DNA from: Lachnospiraceae bacterium
Lineage (GTDB): Bacteria > Bacillota_A > Clostridia > Lachnospirales > Lachnospiraceae
Direction: 5' to 3'
NCBI GenBank assembly: GCA_009774655.1
Contig: VSOD01000040.1
Span: 1-16,275 of the forward strand
DNA: 16,275 bases
Made by a program: the position numbers and the translations under genes. Under the pieces are notes generated by a model, which did not search any database, was not told the DNA's origin, and worked only from the letters and a program-made list of their open reading frames with translations. This document shows, piece after piece, positions 7,435 through 14,735 of the stretch (its first letter is position 1; every line of letters starts with the position of its first letter).

Positions 7435-7551
7435 ATGAAAAAGGAGACGGCACTCAGGATGCTAAAAAGAAGCAACATGACAATCGAGTAAACTGCGGAA
7501 GATGCAGGTCTTAGTGTTTCTGAGGTAGAACATTTCGCCGGACTATGGTAG
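7435..7551 (+). pseudogene. Decayed C-terminal tail of an Rpn/PD-(D/E)XK-transposase-like protein
   Basis: In one frame the plus strand reads TALRMLKRSNMTIE, a TAA stop at 7489, then TAEDAGLSVSEVEHFAG and a second stop at 7549. If the stop is ignored, this resembles the short helical tail (…mL…mt.EeIAe.aGLs..EVe.L) that ends many recombination-promoting nuclease / PD-(D/E)XK transposase-family proteins in Lachnospiraceae. The expected Glu-Glu-Ile-Ala stretch is just where the stop falls. Upstream in the same frame there are further stops (7402, 7408), so nothing longer is left. A plus-strand terminator follows 90 bases on. The family call is from memory of the motif and uncertain. Confidence 0.4.
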
Positions 7552-7641
7552 TTTTGAAACCAATTTAGAAAAAGTAAATGTGCAGATCCCGTAACAAGAA
7601 AGCCGAAGGCCGATCAAAAATTTAATATTACAGCCATAAAG

Positions 7642-7682
7642 CAGGGAAATAACTGTAGATTCAAATTTATTTCCCTGTTTTT
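7642..7682 (+). terminator. Rho-independent terminator with U tract on the plus strand
   Basis: An exact 11-bp stem, CAGGGAAATAA (7642-7652) with TTATTTCCCTG (7667-7677), closes a 14-base loop and is followed by TTTTT (7678-7682). The U tract points to rightward transcription, yet no intact rightward gene lies upstream, only the decayed tail at 7435-7551. Read leftwards it is followed only by CTTTAT, so it could also serve, less well, as the terminator of the sulfatase operon that ends at 7800. Confidence 0.8.
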
Positions 7683-7799
7683 ATGTGGCGTTTTTTCAGA
7701 AACCTGTGGATATAGGCAATGCTGATAAGTCCATATCCTTGTACAGCGTCAGGGCGATTACAGAAATGTGAAAGGGATTAAGCTTATGAATATTTAATT

Positions 7800-9434
7800 T
7801 TATGGCCTGTTTCCATAGCTTCCGTCCACGTCAAGCGTCAGCTCCTGCACCCCTGTCTTCTTCTTTGAGGAAACCCGTTTTTTGTTCAGTTCCTGCAAAA
7901 AGAGCTCTTCATCCAAAGGAAGCGTAACCTCACGTCCAAGCCAGCCCGACAGATGCATGGCATTGGAAATCTCCACTCCAAGTCTCCTGTACTGCTCGGC
8001 CGGCGCCTCTGCTTCCTGCATCCCGGCCACCAGTTTTTTACACATTTCAGTTTCTTTTTCCGCATCCATTAAGTTGTGAAGCTGCTCGTAATCGTTCTCC
8101 AGATCATAGAGACAGGACTCCATGACATACTCGATATTGCCCGAGTAATCTTCCGGAAACAGAACCGGAATCCTGTAAACCGGATACCGTGTATAGGGAA
8201 GGAACCTTCCCATCTCTATCGCCTCCGCATACCGCTCGTCAAAATATCTCCAGCAGGTGGAAGGAATCCCACAGTACTGATATAGAGGCCCATTTTCTCT
8301 GCTCGCCGGTGCTCTGAAGTAAGTATATCTGCCATCATAAACATTGACTGCCCGGCCAAACCAGCCATAGATCACCTGTTCCCTGGGACTGCTCTTTTTC
8401 CTGACAACGTCCAGAAGACTCATGCCTTTGACCCGATCCGGCACAGCACAGCTGTGATGCTGCAATATCGTCGGCATAAGGTCTATATTCTGTGTCAGCT
8501 CCTTAATCCTTTTCCCTGCTTCCTTCCCGCCGGGGAAATGGATCATCAGCGGAATATGCGCCATCTCATTATACGCGTGCATAATATTTTTCCCTGTAAA
8601 GCCATGCTCTCCCAGCATATGCCCGTGATCCGTTGTAAAAATAATCAACGTATCTTCATACATCCCGTTATCTTTCAATGTCTGCAGCAATCTCCCAAAC
8701 CAGTGGTCCGCCATGCTCAGCGTTCCGAGGTAGCACTTTTCCAGATGCTCCACCGCGTCCGCCGGCTCCGTCACCTCCGCATAGCTGGGCCAGCAGAATT
8801 CTCTGCCCTTATAATCATCCTCATACATTCTGTGATATTTTTCCGAGCAATCGAACGGCTCATGCGGATCAAAGCTTTCCACCATAAGAAAGAAATCATC
8901 CGCTCCCCTGTTTTGTTCCACCCACTCACAGGCCGAACGGAAGGTTCTCGGTGAAGGATATTCCTCCTCCGTGACAAATCGGGTTCTGTTCAGCAGATAC
9001 TGGGAGGATTTCTTCCCATAGCTTTCCGGATCAACCGGCGGCTGCTCCACACGCGAAATCCAGGTATCAAATTCCTGCCCCCTGTGGTATTCCCACGTAT
9101 TGAACAGATAACAGTAATTCTCACCCCCGATCTCAAAATAATGCGTATGATCGGTCGTGATATGCGTAAATACACCGTTCTGCCGCAGCACCTGTGGCAG
9201 CGTGATATCAAAGGGTTCAATCCCACCCCATCCTCTTTCCAAAAACTGCATTCTCCCTGTAAAAATATCTCTCCTGGCCGGCATACAGGGCGCCGACCCG
9301 ATAAAATGATTATCATAGACAGCACAGTCTGCTGAAAAAGCATCTATATTGGGTGTGATCCCCTTCGCCATTTCGTTATATGTCCTTAAATATCTTCGAT
9401 TCAATGTATCCATCAATATCAATACTGTTTTCAT
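7800..9434 (-). CDS. Cys-type sulfatase, cytoplasmic
   Basis: A 544-residue alkaline-phosphatase-fold enzyme that hydrolyses sulfate esters. The start is ATG 9434 (MKTVLILMDTLNRRY), with GGGAAAG just upstream; longer in-frame starts would reach back into the permease gene. The sulfatase signature SAPCMPARRDIFTGR contains C-x-P-x-R with Cys50, the residue converted to formylglycine, and Arg54. Other active-site candidates are Asp9, the TTDH of residues 93-96, the DPHEPF stretch (189-194), Asp269-His270 in TTDHGH, and Lys282. No signal peptide is present, so it probably acts inside the cell on imported sulfated sugars. Cys-type sulfatases in anaerobes need a radical-SAM maturase (anSME), which is not in this window. 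It is last in the solute-binding protein/permease operon, 22 bp after the second permease. The exact sulfated substrate cannot be read. Confidence 0.93.
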   Translation of the reverse strand: MKTVLILMDTLNRRYLRTYNEMAKGITPNIDAFSADCAVYDNHFIGSAPCMPARRDIFTGRMQFLERGWGGIEPFDITLPQVLRQNGVFTHITTDHTHYFEIGGENYCYLFNTWEYHRGQEFDTWISRVEQPPVDPESYGKKSSQYLLNRTRFVTEEEYPSPRTFRSACEWVEQNRGADDFFLMVESFDPHEPFDCSEKYHRMYEDDYKGREFCWPSYAEVTEPADAVEHLEKCYLGTLSMADHWFGRLLQTLKDNGMYEDTLIIFTTDHGHMLGEHGFTGKNIMHAYNEMAHIPLMIHFPGGKEAGKRIKELTQNIDLMPTILQHHSCAVPDRVKGMSLLDVVRKKSSPREQVIYGWFGRAVNVYDGRYTYFRAPASRENGPLYQYCGIPSTCWRYFDERYAEAIEMGRFLPYTRYPVYRIPVLFPEDYSGNIEYVMESCLYDLENDYEQLHNLMDAEKETEMCKKLVAGMQEAEAPAEQYRRLGVEISNAMHLSGWLGREVTLPLDEELFLQELNKKRVSSKKKTGVQELTLDVDGSYGNRP

Positions 9435-9456
9435 AAACTTTCCCTTTCCCTCTCTG

Positions 9457-10323
9457 TTATCCTTTAATTCCGGTTGTGACAATTCCCTCCACGAAGTATT
9501 TCTGCATAAATACATACATCACAAGAAGCGGGAGCATGATCAGGGTAGTGGCTGCCATCAGATAATTCCACTGTGTAATGAACTCCTCCTTAAAAACGCT
9601 CAATGCAAGCTGCACCGTCCACATATTCTTTCGCGTTGTAATGATCAACGGCCAGGTATACTCATTCCAGGTGCTTGTCGTTTTAAATACGATCAATGTG
9701 GCAAATATAGACTTACTCAGCGGAAGATATATCCTGACAAACGCTCCCATCCTGGACAGTCCGTCTATCTTGGCCGCATCATCCAGTGATTTCGGGAAAT
9801 TCATAAAAAACTGCCGGAACAAAAATACACCGAAAGCCCCCGCAATATAAGGCGCCACCATGCCTGCATAAGTATTGACCAGACCGGTCCCTCCCTGCCC
9901 CAGAATATTGTTACCTCCCATAAGCGGAAAGTACTTCATCGCCACAAAATTGGGCAGCATGGTAACCTGCTGCGGTATCATCATCCCTACAAGTGCCAGC
10001 AGAAACAGAAAATCCTTCCCCTTAAACGTCATTCTTGCAAACGCATATCCCGCCAGGGAATTGATCACCAGACTGATGACCACGGACAACACTGTGGTAT
10101 AGAAGGAATTCCAGAAAAACCTCCCCCAGTCGGACGACCTCATGGCCTCCACATAATTGGAAAACTGCCAGCGCTCCGGCCAGAGCCGGAACGCTGCACT
10201 TGAAATTTCAGCCGGAGTTTTCAAAGAAGTGGAAACCATAATCAGAAAGGGAATGATGATTATCACACAAAATAAAAGCATGAATACAAACAGAATGATC
10301 CGCGTGCTCTTTTTTATTCTCAT
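9457..10323 (-). CDS. Carbohydrate ABC transporter permease, MalG-like
   Basis: A 288-residue inner-membrane permease of the CUT1 sugar importer class. It has about six membrane segments, starting with a strong one at residues 9-30. The EAA loop that docks the ATPase is visible as DDAAKIDGLSRMGAFVRIYLP, with the conserved G and L-P. The C-terminus ends FVEGIVTTGIKG, a very common MalG-family ending. The start follows GGGGGAGAAG, which overlaps the stop of the preceding permease gene (12-bp gap), so the two are translationally close. It forms the transmembrane pair with the MalF-like protein. Confidence 0.93.
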   Translation of the reverse strand: MRIKKSTRIILFVFMLLFCVIIIIPFLIMVSTSLKTPAEISSAAFRLWPERWQFSNYVEAMRSSDWGRFFWNSFYTTVLSVVISLVINSLAGYAFARMTFKGKDFLFLLALVGMMIPQQVTMLPNFVAMKYFPLMGGNNILGQGGTGLVNTYAGMVAPYIAGAFGVFLFRQFFMNFPKSLDDAAKIDGLSRMGAFVRIYLPLSKSIFATLIVFKTTSTWNEYTWPLIITTRKNMWTVQLALSVFKEEFITQWNYLMAATTLIMLPLLVMYVFMQKYFVEGIVTTGIKG

Positions 10324-10335
10324 CGTCTTCTCCCC

Positions 10336-11223
10336 CTATCCAATATCCAAATCCTGTCCCTGATTGCCATACCGAAAATTTAACAGCGTAAAGACAAGGA
10401 TAATAAGTAACAGAAACACCGCTTCCGCGGCACCATAGCCCATCCGATATTCCGTAAAGGCCCTTGTATAGATCTGATGCACGATCGTAGTCGTTGCATT
10501 CATGGGACCGCCGCCAGTCATGACATTCACCTGCTCAAATACATTAAACGCATTGATCACACCCGTAATCACGATAAAGAAAGTTACCGGCCTCAGCATG
10601 GGTATTGTAATGCTGAAAACCTTCTGCAGACAGCCCGCGCCGTCTATCGATGCCGCCTCATACAGATAGGAAGGAATATTATTCAATCCGGCAATATATA
10701 ACGTCATATAATAGCCGATCCCCTTCCACACTCCCATAACGATCATGGCTCCCAGAGCCAGTTTCTCATCGTACAGCCATTGTCTGGCTTCCAGACCCAG
10801 TGTCTCCAGCATTACGTTAAATACACCGTTTGTCGGATCGTACAGCCAAAGCCACACCATAGACATGGATACCATCGAAGTGACATACGGCAGATAGATA
10901 AATCCTCTGAAAAAACGGGTTCCCCAAAGTGCGGCACTGTTTAACGCCAATGCCAGAACAAACCCCAAAACAAGCGTCATAAACACCGTAAATATTACAT
11001 AGATCAATGTATTCAGCACTGATTTCCAAAACAAACCGTCATGAGCCAGCACAAAATAATTCTTCAACCCGACAAAAGAGATGGTTTTCAAGTTAAAGTC
11101 TGTAAAGCTCAGGGTAATGTTGACAACAATCGGAAGCAGTACAAACAGAAGAAAAAACATATAGTATGGAGCAATAAACCAATAGGCACACCGGTCGATT
11201 GTAACGTCCTTTTTCTTTTTCAT
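10336..11223 (-). CDS. Carbohydrate ABC transporter permease, MalF/UgpA-like
   Basis: A 295-residue permease with a Lys-rich N-terminus, a first membrane segment at about 17-40 and roughly six in all. The EAA loop is YEAASIDGAGCLQKVFSITIP, matching the consensus. I set the start at ATG 11223, which has a G-rich ribosome site (GGCGGGGG) 5 bases upstream; a GTG at 11238, 15 bases further, would give a 300-residue protein but has no ribosome site. Short size and absence of a large periplasmic loop fit Gram-positive MalF homologues. It lies 23 bp after the solute-binding protein gene. Confidence 0.92.
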   Translation of the reverse strand: MKKKKDVTIDRCAYWFIAPYYMFFLLFVLLPIVVNITLSFTDFNLKTISFVGLKNYFVLAHDGLFWKSVLNTLIYVIFTVFMTLVLGFVLALALNSAALWGTRFFRGFIYLPYVTSMVSMSMVWLWLYDPTNGVFNVMLETLGLEARQWLYDEKLALGAMIVMGVWKGIGYYMTLYIAGLNNIPSYLYEAASIDGAGCLQKVFSITIPMLRPVTFFIVITGVINAFNVFEQVNVMTGGGPMNATTTIVHQIYTRAFTEYRMGYGAAEAVFLLLIILVFTLLNFRYGNQGQDLDIG

Positions 11224-11246
11224 CCAAACCCCCGCCACTTTATCTG

Positions 11247-12617
11247 TTATTGTATTTCCTTTTCCAGCTGTGAAAGCGCATCCTGTAATGCCTGCTGCGC
11301 CGTTTTCTTTCCATTGATGACTTCTTCATAGGCAACGGACACATATTTATTGTAGACACTGACCCATGGAACCGTAGCCTTTCCTTTACCGTTTTCCACA
11401 TAGTCAAGGACTGCCTGATTCAACTCTGCATCACCCGACTGAATAAACTGTTCCTCCAGGGACTTTTTCACAATGGGGACCTTGGAATCTTCCGTCCTCA
11501 TCCACACAATCTCGTTGGAAAGCATATGTTCTATAAACAGCCATGCTTCTTCTTTATGCCGTGAAGCAGCTCCCATTGCTATCAGCTGATAGCCACAGAA
11601 GGAGACGCCGGGGTCCGAGCCATCCTTTGACATTACCGGCATATATCCCACCTCGATCTCCGGATTATCCTGCTTAAACTGTCCGACCTGCTGCGGATTC
11701 AGATTGCTGATCGCCGCCATACCCTTCATAAAGGGTCTTTCATCCCCCTTCTGCTGATCATGTGGTATGGACACATTCATCTGCGCCAGCTCTCCCAGGA
11801 AGGTCAACGCCTCAACAGCACCCTGATCCGTAAATGCGGGCTTCAGATTCAATTCGTCGATTACCTGCGAACCCGCACTGCGCATATATGGCTCAGTGAA
11901 GACAAGGGAACTGTCAATCGATGGAATATCCAGGCCGGCAAACACCACCTTATCGCCTTCTCTCTTTGTCAACGCTTCGGCAGCGTCTTTCAGCTCTTCC
12001 CACGTAGCCGGAGGATTCTCCGGATCCAAACCCGCTTCCGTAAACTTGTCCCTGCGAAATGCATAGACCTGTGGATTTGGAAAGATCCCCAGTGCAACCT
12101 GTTCTCCCTGGTATTTCCCCATTTCGTAGGCACTGTCGAACAGGTCGTCTTTCTCCTCCCATGTCTCTATAAACCTGTCCAGATTCTCGAAATCTCCCAA
12201 GGCTCCTCTGGATCCGACTTCCGCCAGCACAAGCTGGATAACATCAGGATATGTGTCACTCAGTACAGCCGCATTCAACTTAGTCTCCTGATCGGAGATC
12301 GTAGAAGACATGCCTGTGATCTCCACCTTGATACCAGGATATTTCGCTTCAAAAGAATCCACACATTTCTGTGCAAATTCCGTATCAGCCTGGGATGTTC
12401 CCTGATGCCAGAATTGAATCGTCACCTGCTCACCGCTTCCTGCGTTATCCCCGGCAGCCGTTTCCTGTACCACTTCCTGCTCGACAGCCTTATTACCGTC
12501 CTTGTCCGCACTTTCCCCCGCCGATGCCTGTGTATTCCCGCTGTTCCCACAGCCTGTCAGCAGCACTGCTCCAAGTACCATTGCCATGATTCTCTGTAAT
12601 CTGGTTCCTTTCCACAT
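11247..12617 (-). CDS. Extracellular solute-binding lipoprotein, sugar ABC importer (family 1)
   Basis: A 456-residue substrate-capturing protein. The signal peptide has positively charged residues, a hydrophobic core (10-20) and a lipobox LTGC with Cys23 as the lipid anchor. A Ser/Gly/Ala/Glu-rich linker (24-65) leads to the mature fold, starting VTIQFWHQG. Family-1 landmarks follow: the FEAKYPGIKVE stretch, YPDVIQL, YAFRRDKF…GLDPENPPATWEEL (hinge region), and a final KEEAWLFIEH-type helix. It is the first gene of the operon, with a strong ribosome site AAGGAAGGAGAGG. The substrate is likely an oligo- or disaccharide; a sulfated one is suggested by the sulfatase in the same operon. No promoter with a good -35 is seen upstream, consistent with dependence on an activator. 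Confidence 0.93.
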   Translation of the reverse strand: MWKGTRLQRIMAMVLGAVLLTGCGNSGNTQASAGESADKDGNKAVEQEVVQETAAGDNAGSGEQVTIQFWHQGTSQADTEFAQKCVDSFEAKYPGIKVEITGMSSTISDQETKLNAAVLSDTYPDVIQLVLAEVGSRGALGDFENLDRFIETWEEKDDLFDSAYEMGKYQGEQVALGIFPNPQVYAFRRDKFTEAGLDPENPPATWEELKDAAEALTKREGDKVVFAGLDIPSIDSSLVFTEPYMRSAGSQVIDELNLKPAFTDQGAVEALTFLGELAQMNVSIPHDQQKGDERPFMKGMAAISNLNPQQVGQFKQDNPEIEVGYMPVMSKDGSDPGVSFCGYQLIAMGAASRHKEEAWLFIEHMLSNEIVWMRTEDSKVPIVKKSLEEQFIQSGDAELNQAVLDYVENGKGKATVPWVSVYNKYVSVAYEEVINGKKTAQQALQDALSQLEKEIQ

Positions 12618-12714
12618 AATTCCTCTCCTTCCTTAAAACAATCTACGCTCTCTTCGAAGGCCTTCTTTCTTTGTATAGACATCTTATCATCTCTCTTATC
12701 GAATTACTTCTCCT

Positions 12715-12728
12715 ATCTACTGGTAGAT
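12715..12728. promoter_or_regulatory. Perfect 14-base palindrome, possible operator
   Basis: ATCTAC-TG-GTAGAT is an inverted repeat with 6-bp arms located 98 bp upstream of the solute-binding protein gene and 212 bp upstream of the kinase gene. It could be a regulator site for the transporter operon. A weak leftward -10 (TATACA, about 12678-12673) lies about 40 bp towards the binding-protein gene. A chance match of this size is possible. Confidence 0.3.
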
Positions 12729-12842
12729 TTGAAATATATTCTCCTGTTTTTCCCGCTTTCTTTTGTATATTTTTGTTTTTATAAAATCTTTCGAATCTTT
12801 TCTCTTATCTTTTGATTGTGCAATGTATATATCCGCGGCGGT

Positions 12843-12871
12843 TTGCCAACCCTGTTTTTGTATTATATACT
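12843..12871 (+). promoter_or_regulatory. Promoter of the YesM/YesN-like two-component operon
   Basis: TTGCCA (12843-12848), a 17-bp spacer and TATACT (12866-12871) make a good sigma-A promoter. The predicted start is near 12878, giving a leader of about 63 bases that includes the repeats at 12886-12913 and the ribosome site TGGAGG (12927-12932). Confidence 0.65.
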
Positions 12872-12885
12872 ATAACAAAACGGGT

Positions 12886-12913
12886 AAAACTCGTTTGCGA
12901 TTAAAACTCGTTT
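12886..12913 (+). repeat. Two 11-bp direct repeats in the leader of the kinase gene
   Basis: AAAACTCGTTT occurs at 12886-12896 and 12903-12913 (period 17 bp). Each copy is a near-palindrome, AAAC-tc-GTTT. They lie just downstream of the predicted transcription start, where a bound protein would act as a roadblock, for example in autorepression. A partial third copy, AAAACGGGT, precedes them at 12877. Confidence 0.4.
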
Positions 12914-12940
12914 TATTCATCTTATCTGGAGGTATTCAAG

Positions 12941-14728
12941 ATGTGGAATAAAAAAAGTATTTCTTTTCAGATAATCATGACGGTAGTTATGTCGTTCCCT
13001 GCCCTGTTCCTTTTTTTCTCCATACTCACAACAAGGCTATACTACAAAAATGTAGCCGATATCATGCAGGAATCTCAACAGCACTCTCTTACCCAGCTGA
13101 ACGAAAGTTTTGATACATTTTATCAGCAGATCATCTATATTTTGATCCAGCTCTCCGGTGATTCCTCCCTGAAACAATATCTCACAAAAAAGCCGGAGGA
13201 TACCTTTGAGTATTATCGAATGCAGCAATACGTACACGATTTTCTCCAGACCTATACCGGGTTTTTCCCCAATTCCAACATCCACCTGATCCTGTATGGA
13301 GAAAACGGCCAGACCTATACCACATACAATGAGACCCTGCACCTGGAACATACGGGAATTCTCGATGAGGACTTCGTAAAACAGGCCGAAAGAAATCACC
13401 GCCGTATCGGCATATCTTATTTTTACCCGGGGCTTACCCCCTACACCGAAAACGAAAATTACATTTATTTTGCGCACGCCCTGTACGATCCCTACCGCTC
13501 CAGATATTATGGCACAATTCTGGTCGTGATAGACGAAGCCTGTGTCACCAGGCTTTACGCCGACCTGCTGCAGGAAAACAATTACTTCTCCGTCATCGCT
13601 GAGGACGGATTTGTCATCTCGGACAGCAGGGACAAACTGCCAAACGATCACGATCCTTCCCTTCTCGCCATCGCCCGAAGGCAGGCTCCTGGTGTTCTGG
13701 AATACAAAGATGAAAAATGGATTCCCTGCGCCGTATATAACCAGTATTTTGACTTTTATATTTTACAGCTGACAAAATACAATGCCATTACATCCAGAGT
13801 TTCCCCCTCCGTCCTGCGTATTTTGAAATTATGTTGCACCGCCCAGCTTGTCCTGACCGGTATTCTTGTATATCTTTTTAAGAAGATCACGCGCCCGATC
13901 CACCGGCTGGCCATTGCCATGCAGAACGTTACAGACAAAGATCTCCTCATCCGCCCTCAGAGAATGGAATTCACGGGATGTTCAGAAGCCCGACTGCTCG
14001 GAGACAGCTTCAATGAAATGTTCTCCAAACTGGAATACTATACAAAAAAGCTGATCCAGGAACAAAATACCCGCTACGCAGCTGAATTGAATTCCCTGCA
14101 GCATCAGATCAATCCCCATTTTATTTATAACACGCTGGCCTCCATTAAATACCTGTCTATGGCAGGGCAGCGCGAAAAAGTGATCGCCGGAATTAATTCC
14201 CTCACAAAACTTCTGCGGAAAACACTGGGCGACAGCAGGGAGACAATTCCTCTGGAACAGGAACTAAATCTTCTTCAAGATTACTTCTCCATTCAACAGC
14301 TGCGTTACGGAGACGGCATCCGGCTTTGTCTGAATATTCGGGAAGAATGCCTGTCGGTGGAGGTTCCACGTTTTTTCCTGCAGCCCCTTGTGGAGAACTC
14401 CATATTCCACGGCTTTTCAACCAGCCTGCCCAACGGCTGTATCAGTATCTATGCCACAATAAGCGGCACCCTTATGAAACTGGAGATCATGGATAACGGA
14501 AGCGGGATCCCCGAAGACATACTGGCTCACATCATGGATATTTCCGCCAGAAACAATCAAGACAGCCTTACCAAAATAGGACTGAAAAATATTGAGGACC
14601 GCATTAAAATGATCTATGGGCCAGCCTACGGTCTTGCCATAACCAGTTCCCCAGGCTATGGCACCCAGGTTGTTATACAGCTTCCCATCACAGATGCCGG
14701 AAAAGACAAAACAGACGAAAGGAATTAA
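12941..14728 (+). CDS. Sensor histidine kinase, YesM-like (His_kinase/HATPase)
   Basis: A 595-residue membrane kinase. Membrane segments at ~11-33 and ~292-314 enclose a ~255-residue extracellular sensor region, probably Cache-like. A HAMP linker (about 311-370) follows. The His_kinase box is SLQHQINPHFIYNTL with phospho-acceptor His393, and the HATPase has an N box VENSIFHG (484-491), G1 DNGSGIP (518-524) and G2 IGLKNIEDR (546-554). This layout is that of YesM-type kinases, which in Firmicutes stand next to sugar ABC operons and control them through an AraC-type partner. The start follows TGGAGG at an 8-base gap. It is divergent from the solute-binding protein operon and 7 bp upstream of its regulator. 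The sensed molecule is probably the glycan or its breakdown product (inference). Confidence 0.94.
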   Translation: MWNKKSISFQIIMTVVMSFPALFLFFSILTTRLYYKNVADIMQESQQHSLTQLNESFDTFYQQIIYILIQLSGDSSLKQYLTKKPEDTFEYYRMQQYVHDFLQTYTGFFPNSNIHLILYGENGQTYTTYNETLHLEHTGILDEDFVKQAERNHRRIGISYFYPGLTPYTENENYIYFAHALYDPYRSRYYGTILVVIDEACVTRLYADLLQENNYFSVIAEDGFVISDSRDKLPNDHDPSLLAIARRQAPGVLEYKDEKWIPCAVYNQYFDFYILQLTKYNAITSRVSPSVLRILKLCCTAQLVLTGILVYLFKKITRPIHRLAIAMQNVTDKDLLIRPQRMEFTGCSEARLLGDSFNEMFSKLEYYTKKLIQEQNTRYAAELNSLQHQINPHFIYNTLASIKYLSMAGQREKVIAGINSLTKLLRKTLGDSRETIPLEQELNLLQDYFSIQQLRYGDGIRLCLNIREECLSVEVPRFFLQPLVENSIFHGFSTSLPNGCISIYATISGTLMKLEIMDNGSGIPEDILAHIMDISARNNQDSLTKIGLKNIEDRIKMIYGPAYGLAITSSPGYGTQVVIQLPITDAGKDKTDERN

Positions 14729-14735
14729 CATAGAG

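Larger units (their letters stand above)
7123..7799. other. 677-base AT-rich gap between the ATPase and sulfatase genes
   Basis: No intact gene is supported here. Moving rightwards it holds the leftward ATPase promoter (7156-7184), an 11-bp direct repeat (7175-7248), and a stretch with many stops whose only protein-like signal is the decayed tail at 7435-7551. It ends with a terminator hairpin (7642-7682) and about 115 bases in which I see nothing firm. A 10-mer, TGCAGGTCTT, occurs at 7320-7329 and 7503-7512. An 82-codon leftward frame at 7230-7478 is judged a shadow. Confidence 0.6.

Noticed and set aside
7230..7478. 82-codon leftward open frame with a hydrophobic N-terminus
   Set aside because: The hydrophobic look comes from the complement of Lys-rich DNA; there is no ribosome site, and the only protein-like signal in this area is on the other strand.
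7700..7739. Imperfect inverted repeat GGATATAGG / CCATATCC downstream of the sulfatase gene as a terminator
   Set aside because: The stem has a bulge and no U tract follows in the leftward direction, so it is too weak to call.
11224..11238. GTG start for the MalF-like permease at 11238
   Set aside because: No ribosome site precedes it; ATG 11223 has a G-rich site and begins with the usual Lys-rich N-terminus.
11760..12599. 279-codon rightward open frame opposite the solute-binding protein gene
   Set aside because: It is fully antisense to a gene with a clear signal peptide and family motifs, has Cys/Arg-rich composition without domain features, and no ribosome site.
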